The position numbers and the translations under genes were made by a program. From NCBI GenBank assembly GCA_029550525.1, contig JAKPHF010000004.1, positions 1-64,000 of the forward strand: 64,000 bases of DNA, written 5' to 3'. Below the pieces are notes generated by a model. It did not search any database and had not been told where the DNA came from. It worked only from the letters and a program-made list of their open reading frames with translations. This stretch comes from Planctomycetota bacterium (GTDB lineage: Bacteria > Planctomycetota > Phycisphaerae > UBA1845 > PWPN01). Of this stretch, positions 60,066-64,000 are shown piece after piece; the stretch's first letter is position 1; the number at the start of each line of letters is the position of its first letter.

Positions 60066-61703
60066 TCAGCCGTTGAAGTACAGGTAGGCGGCGCCGATCA
60101 GTGCCAACACCGCACACGTGTGGATCACGTCCCACTTGTTCCAACTTGCACGAGTCGCCTCGCGGTCCTGGCTCGTGACGGTGGCATAAGTCAGGCCTTC
60201 CAGTTGGACGGGCGATGGTTTGTGGGTCAGGAGGCTCACCACGACGATCAGCACCGAGGCGGCCAGGAACAGGAAGATGCACAAGTACAGGAAGTTGACC
60301 GTGGCAAAATGATACAGCAGTGTGCCCGGCGTCAGGCGATGGCGGAACAGTTCGATGACCAGCCGGGCCATGCCCAGGACGAACCCGCCGATCAGCCCGG
60401 CCATGCAGCCGGCCAGATTGATACGCGGGATGAACAGCCCCAGGAAGAACACGGCGAAGATGGGCGGCGCGATGTAGGCCTGCACCGACTGCAAGTAGAC
60501 GTACAACTGGTCGGAGATCAGGGCCATGAACGGAATCCAGGCCAGGCCGAGCACGACCATGACGCCGGTGGCCAGTCGCCCCACCCACACCAAATGCGAC
60601 TCGGACGACTCCGGCCGGAGCTTCTTGTAGATGTCCATGGTGAACAGCGTGGCCGACGAATTGAAGACCGCGGCCAGCGAACTCATGAGCGCCGCCAGAA
60701 GACCGGCCACCACCAGACCGCGGACGCCCACGGGCAGGATGCTCTTGATCAGGATGGGGTAAGCCTGGTTGGTGTTCTCAAGGATGCTGCCGTCGATTTG
60801 TCCTTCCTTGGCCAGGGCAAACGCGATCATGCCGGGCACGATGAAGATGAAAAGAGGCAGCAGCTTGAGATACGAGGCGAAGATGGTGCCTCGTCGGGCC
60901 TGCTTGAGATTGGCGGCGGCCAACGTGCGCTGGACGATGTACTGATCAGTGGTCCAGTACCACAGTCCGACGATGGGCGCCCCCACCAGCATGCCGAGCC
61001 ACGGGAAATTCGGGTCGTCGAGCGGCTTCCAGAGATTGAAGTACTCCGAGCCGCAGATTTCGTAGAGCCGGCCCCAGCCGCCGACCTTCCTGAGACCGAT
61101 GAACAGAATAAACGCCGAAGTCACCAGGAAGATGATGCACTGGATGGCCTCGGTGTAGACGACCGCCCGCAGGCCGCCGAGCACCACGTACAAGCCGGTG
61201 GCGATGACCACGCCGACGGCTCCCACCCAGAAGTTGTCGACACCTTCGATGAGGTCCACCGGGAACAGCGCCTTGAACACGATACCGCCGGCGAACAGGC
61301 CCACGGCCACTTTGGTGAACACGTAGGCGATGAGGCTGACCACCGAGAGGAACCATCGGGCGGCCGGGCCGTAGCGCCGCTCGAGGAACTCGGGCATGGT
61401 GAAGACCTGGCTACGGAGATAGAACGGGACCATCACCCAGCCCAGCACGAGCAGGCACCACGCGTGCAGTTCGTAATGGGCCATGGCCACGCCGCTACTG
61501 GCTCCCGCGCCGGCGAGCCCCACCAGGTGTTCGGACCCGATGTTCGAGGCGAACAGCGACGCGCCGACCACGAACCAGCCCACATGCCGGCTGGCCAGGA
61601 AGTAGTCCGCGGACGAAGCCTGCCGCTGGAGAATGCTCCACCAGGCAACGATGAGAAGAATGGCGAAGTAGGCGCCGATGACGATCCAGTCGAGAAACTC
61701 CAC
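60066..61703 (-). CDS. Sodium:solute symporter (SSS/SGLT family), probably sugar
   Basis: The 545-residue integral membrane protein has about 13-14 helices. SGLT landmarks: YFLASRHVGWFVVGASLFAS (about 33-52, sodium-site region), SEHLVGLAGAGASSGVAMAH, GLYVVLGGLRAVVYTEAIQC (the R-x-x-x-x-T-E-x-x-Q SSS signature), YWTTDQYIVQRTLAAANLKQ, and LMSSLAAVFNSSATLFTMDI. Family members import sugars, amino acids or vitamins with Na+. Position with an isomerase and araD suggests L-arabinose or a related pentose. It is the last gene of the operon. Confidence 0.88.
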   Translation of the reverse strand: MEFLDWIVIGAYFAILLIVAWWSILQRQASSADYFLASRHVGWFVVGASLFASNIGSEHLVGLAGAGASSGVAMAHYELHAWCLLVLGWVMVPFYLRSQVFTMPEFLERRYGPAARWFLSVVSLIAYVFTKVAVGLFAGGIVFKALFPVDLIEGVDNFWVGAVGVVIATGLYVVLGGLRAVVYTEAIQCIIFLVTSAFILFIGLRKVGGWGRLYEICGSEYFNLWKPLDDPNFPWLGMLVGAPIVGLWYWTTDQYIVQRTLAAANLKQARRGTIFASYLKLLPLFIFIVPGMIAFALAKEGQIDGSILENTNQAYPILIKSILPVGVRGLVVAGLLAALMSSLAAVFNSSATLFTMDIYKKLRPESSESHLVWVGRLATGVMVVLGLAWIPFMALISDQLYVYLQSVQAYIAPPIFAVFFLGLFIPRINLAGCMAGLIGGFVLGMARLVIELFRHRLTPGTLLYHFATVNFLYLCIFLFLAASVLIVVVSLLTHKPSPVQLEGLTYATVTSQDREATRASWNKWDVIHTCAVLALIGAAYLYFNG

Positions 61704-61721
61704 GATGATGCTCCCGCCAAT

Positions 61722-61749
61722 GAGCCGCGGGCGCCTCGCCCGCGCGGTG
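61722..61749. repeat. Family B hairpin between transporter and isomerase genes
   Basis: GAGCCGCGGGCGCCTCGCCC then GCGCGGTG is a B-type hairpin inside the pentose operon. In the message it would separate the isomerase coding region from the transporter coding region and might lower transporter expression. Confidence 0.5.
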
Positions 61750-61764
61750 TCCCGTCCAGCGATG

Positions 61765-63162
61765 TCACACCAGCACGCACTCGATCCCCAGCAGTTCGCA
61801 CAGCATCTGCCAGCGCCGGACCTGGTTGCCCAGGTGCAGACACTGATGATGCGTGCCGCCGAGCCGCAGCCACGAATCCATGCACGCCTTGATGCCCGTG
61901 TCGGGCCGGAAATGGAAGTATGGCATCTCCACGTGCGGCAGCTCCGGCGTATCGAGGATCGTGCCCTTGGCCACCAACAGCCGATACGAGCCGTCGTTGG
62001 TGGCCAGCAGATCGGTCAACGTGGCCTCGCCGGGAGCGGCCTGGAACAGCACGGTGGGCGGATTGTCCAGCGCGCCGATGCCCAGCGGCCGGTCGATGAG
62101 CCGGATCGGGCGATCCTTGCGGGCGATCTTCCAGTTGCCCTCGCCCATGTGGCTCATCAGAGCCGAGTCAAGATCGAAATCCATGGCGTACATTTCGGTG
62201 AAGTGGGCATCGGGGGCGATGGAGTGGCCGGCGGCGACGAGGCTGCAGCAGGTGGTGTCGCCTTCGGCCGCGTAACCGTAGCCCTTGGCCAGGAGGTTCG
62301 ACGCGGCCAGCATGTGGAGCTGACGGAAGCGGCCGTCGTCCGCCACCGCACCGAAATAGATGCTGAACCCGTCGTAGCCCCCCTGCTCGAGCAGGGCTTG
62401 GATGCCGACCTGGAATCGGGCGGCGTACCGGTGGTTCTCTTCGCTCAGCTTGGGATCGATCTCGAAGTTGCGGCGATCCTCGTCCATGGCCGCCTTCACG
62501 TCGGCGTCACTGGCGGCCTCGCACAGCCGTTGGACGGTGCCGAGGCTCACGTGGTCGATCTGCGGACCGATCTTCCGCATGAACTGGGCGCTGTCGGTGA
62601 GGATGTCGCCCATGCCCGGCATCTGGCCGATGGTGGCGATGCGCATGCGCCGCAGGCGCTGGCAGGTCTGGGCAGCGTGAGCCCAGTCCTGTACGAAGAG
62701 GCGGAAGGCGTCGGATCGCCAATCTTCTGTGATGATCGGACAGGGAATCCGCGACCGCATGATGGCATTGGCCGTGTCCTGCGCTCCGTGGATGCCCTGG
62801 TTATAGGTGAGGTCGGCCATGTCCCACTTGGCCGTCACGTTGCGCTCGGGCTGGATGTTGGCCAGCATGATGGGCAGGTTGTTCTCGCGGAGCGCCTGCA
62901 CCGTGCGCAGCGCCGGGCCGTACGTGAGCATCATGATGAGGATGCCGTCGAGCCCTTCCTGGTTGAAGTGCCGCACGCGGGCTTCGATGTCGGCCCGATT
63001 GCGGGCGGCTCCGGGGAAGTCGACATCGACCACGTTGGCCAACTGAGCGGCCACCGCCCGGGCATACTCCTCCTGCCGTGCGGTGATACCGGGCAGGAAG
63101 TTGTCGTACAGCTCCTGCATGATGCCGAGCAGTCCGATTCGAGGTTTACGTGCGTCCAGCAA
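61765..63162 (-). CDS. L-arabinose/L-fucose isomerase-fold enzyme
   Basis: The 465 residues are organised like the arabinose/fucose isomerase superfamily: an N-terminal Rossmann-like domain (KPRIGLLGIMQELYDNFLPG, GLDGILIMMLTYGPALRTVQ), a middle domain, and a C-terminal part with AAEGDTTCCSLVAAGHSI (glutamate of the metal site about 280-290) and HFTEMYAMDFDLDSALMSHM. The sequence ends LRLGGTHHQCLHLGNQVRRW, where AraA has its late metal histidine region. It would interconvert an aldose and a ketose in the cytoplasm. Proximity to araD points to arabinose or ribulose; the family has other substrates. Confidence 0.75.
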   Translation of the reverse strand: MLDARKPRIGLLGIMQELYDNFLPGITARQEEYARAVAAQLANVVDVDFPGAARNRADIEARVRHFNQEGLDGILIMMLTYGPALRTVQALRENNLPIMLANIQPERNVTAKWDMADLTYNQGIHGAQDTANAIMRSRIPCPIITEDWRSDAFRLFVQDWAHAAQTCQRLRRMRIATIGQMPGMGDILTDSAQFMRKIGPQIDHVSLGTVQRLCEAASDADVKAAMDEDRRNFEIDPKLSEENHRYAARFQVGIQALLEQGGYDGFSIYFGAVADDGRFRQLHMLAASNLLAKGYGYAAEGDTTCCSLVAAGHSIAPDAHFTEMYAMDFDLDSALMSHMGEGNWKIARKDRPIRLIDRPLGIGALDNPPTVLFQAAPGEATLTDLLATNDGSYRLLVAKGTILDTPELPHVEMPYFHFRPDTGIKACMDSWLRLGGTHHQCLHLGNQVRRWQMLCELLGIECVLV

Positions 63163-63278
63163 GGCAAATACTCCTTCGTGCCACCGCCGTTCGTTGTCCT
63201 TTCCTTCGCCGCGTCGCCACGTCTCCGTGTCGCCGCGTCAATCTTTTCCCCGTGTCGCCGCGTGAGTCTTTTCCGATC
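63163..63278. repeat. Tandem CGTGTCGCCGCGT repeats upstream of isomerase gene
   Basis: Two near-identical 23-base units (CCGTGTCGCCGCGTCAATCT and CCGTGTCGCCGCGTGAGTCT, each followed by TTTCC) lie in tandem at about 63229-63277. A third, diverged unit (CGCGTCGCCACGTCTC) precedes them. Confidence 0.65.
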
Positions 63279-63929
63279 TCACCCTTGCCCGTATCGCCCG
63301 TGATAGCGTGCGTACCACTTCTCGGCCTCGTCGGGCGGAATAGGCGCGGGTCGGCCGATCTGCATGGCCAGGTGCACGGTCTTGGCCACGTCCTCGGTCA
63401 TGATCGCGGCTTTAAGCGCCGCCCGGGGTGTCGCCCCCCAGGCGAACGTGCCGTGGTTGCCCAGAAGAATGGCCGGCGCGCGATTCTTGTATTTCATGAT
63501 CGCCTCGCCGATGTGGTCGCCCTCATTGTCCACGTACGGCGCGCAGGGAATCTCGGCGCCGAACTCGTCGGCAATGGCCGTGAGGCAAAGCGGGATGGAC
63601 ATCCCCACTGCCGCGAACGCGGTGGCGTAGTTGCTGTGGGTGTGGATGATGCCGCCGACGTCGGGCATCTGACGGTATAGGTAGAGGTGATGCGGCAAGT
63701 CCACGCTGGGCCGCAGACGTGAATCGACCACCTTACCCGTCTCGAGGTCCACCTCGACCAGATCGGCGGGCGTCAGCGTGTCGTAATCCACGCCGGAAGG
63801 CTTGATGACGAGGCGTCCGCGCGAGCGGTCCAGGCCGCTGGCGTTGCCCGAGTGCATGGTCACCAGCCCGGCCTGGGGCAGCATGCGGTTCGCGTAACAC
63901 ACTTCTTCCCGCAGTTCGGCGAGACTCAT
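63279..63929 (-). CDS. araD: L-ribulose-5-phosphate 4-epimerase
   Basis: The 216 residues match class II aldolase-fold AraD: MHSGNASGLDRSRGRLVIKP (about 25-45), PHHLYLYRQMPDVGGIIHTH (about 78-97, the zinc H-x-H), YVDNEGDHIGEAIMKYKNRA, ILLGNHGTFAWGATPRAALK (third zinc histidine) and AAIMTEDVAKTVHLA. It converts L-ribulose 5-phosphate to D-xylulose 5-phosphate in the cytoplasm. The ATG overlaps the stop of the preceding gene (ATGA), so it belongs to the same operon. Confidence 0.9.
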   Translation of the reverse strand: MSLAELREEVCYANRMLPQAGLVTMHSGNASGLDRSRGRLVIKPSGVDYDTLTPADLVEVDLETGKVVDSRLRPSVDLPHHLYLYRQMPDVGGIIHTHSNYATAFAAVGMSIPLCLTAIADEFGAEIPCAPYVDNEGDHIGEAIMKYKNRAPAILLGNHGTFAWGATPRAALKAAIMTEDVAKTVHLAMQIGRPAPIPPDEAEKWYARYHGRYGQG

Positions 63930-64000
63930 CGCCCCTCCTTCCGAGCCCGGTCGCGGATGACGATGAGGTTTTTCATCACATGGGCCAGGTTGCCCTGGAA
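63926..64000 (-). CDS. 3' end of the gene upstream of araD (kinase possible)
   Basis: The last 24 codons before a TGA at 63928-63926 read FQGNLAHVMKNLIVIRDRAR then KEGR. The stop overlaps the araD ATG by four bases. Charged helical ends like this occur in FGGY carbohydrate kinases, and an operon position before araD would suit a ribulokinase, but 24 residues prove nothing. Confidence 0.4.
   Translation of the reverse strand, partial: FQGNLAHVMKNLIVIRDRARKEGR

Overview
The window is about 64 kb of GC-rich DNA with a didermic envelope gene set (LptE, a BamD-like TPR protein, a heptosyltransferase-type GT9). It also encodes secreted proteins ending in dockerin-like D-x-D-x-D repeats, a type II pseudopilin of the 'FTLLELLVVVGIIALL' type, and many intergenic palindromes. 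Together these suggest a member of the Planctomycetota, probably near Phycisphaerae. That placement is inference from gene content; there is no rRNA or other phylogenetic marker in the window. Most genes lie on the minus strand in short runs. I saw no tRNA, rRNA, CRISPR array or intact mobile element.

Layout: 1-3.7 kb is a degraded margin (RHS/YD-repeat fragment abutting an IS66-type remnant, an amidohydrolase, a TPR remnant and a truncated pseudopilin). 3.8-10.3 kb holds a hypothetical exported protein, a GT9 glycosyltransferase, a zinc alcohol dehydrogenase, an LPP20-like protein and a B12-binding radical SAM enzyme. 10.5-20.3 kb is the most coherent block: a group 3d-type NAD-linked [NiFe]-hydrogenase operon (hoxF with a fused HoxE/NuoE-like domain, hoxU, hoxY, hoxH, hoxW), bracketed by a large hybrid histidine kinase and a single-domain response regulator. 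20.6-33.5 kb carries prfB with an internal UGA and the classical +1 recoding signal, a V8-like protease, a GH65-type enzyme, a papain-fold protease, a DUF1992 gene bracketed by duplicated DNA, cardiolipin synthase, phosphofructokinase, a GNAT, ftsH and lptE. 33.7-46.9 kb contains the BamD-like gene, pgl and zwf (oxidative pentose phosphate pathway), an MBL hydrolase, a macrodomain gene overlapping a dipeptide epimerase, a DUF362 protein, an ADP-forming acyl-CoA synthetase, a neutral ceramidase-like protein and a CPBP protease. 47.1-60 kb has a nitrilase-fold protein, two dockerin-bearing secreted proteins, aroC, clpB, a repeat array, an AmmeMemoRadiSam-type enzyme, a lipoprotein and a metallophosphoesterase. 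60-64 kb is a pentose operon: SSS transporter, arabinose/fucose-isomerase-fold enzyme, araD, and the tail of a further gene.

The most distinctive signal at large scale is repetitive intergenic DNA in several families. There is a 49-bp double-hairpin element (A, four copies in both orientations, one apparently translated inside lptE). There is a GGGCGGGCATCTTGCCCGCC hairpin family (B, about a dozen copies, one possibly inside a phosphoesterase gene). There are CTGACAG/CTGATAG strings (C), an AACAGGAGGCAACAGAGG family forming inverted pairs (D) that includes a fold-back palindrome of about 280 bp, and a roughly 370-bp tandem unit (E) upstream of clpB. The best candidates for follow-up are these repeats, the hox operon with its odd HoxW and HoxF residues, the prfB recoding site, and two promoters placed so close to the start codon that the mRNAs look leaderless.
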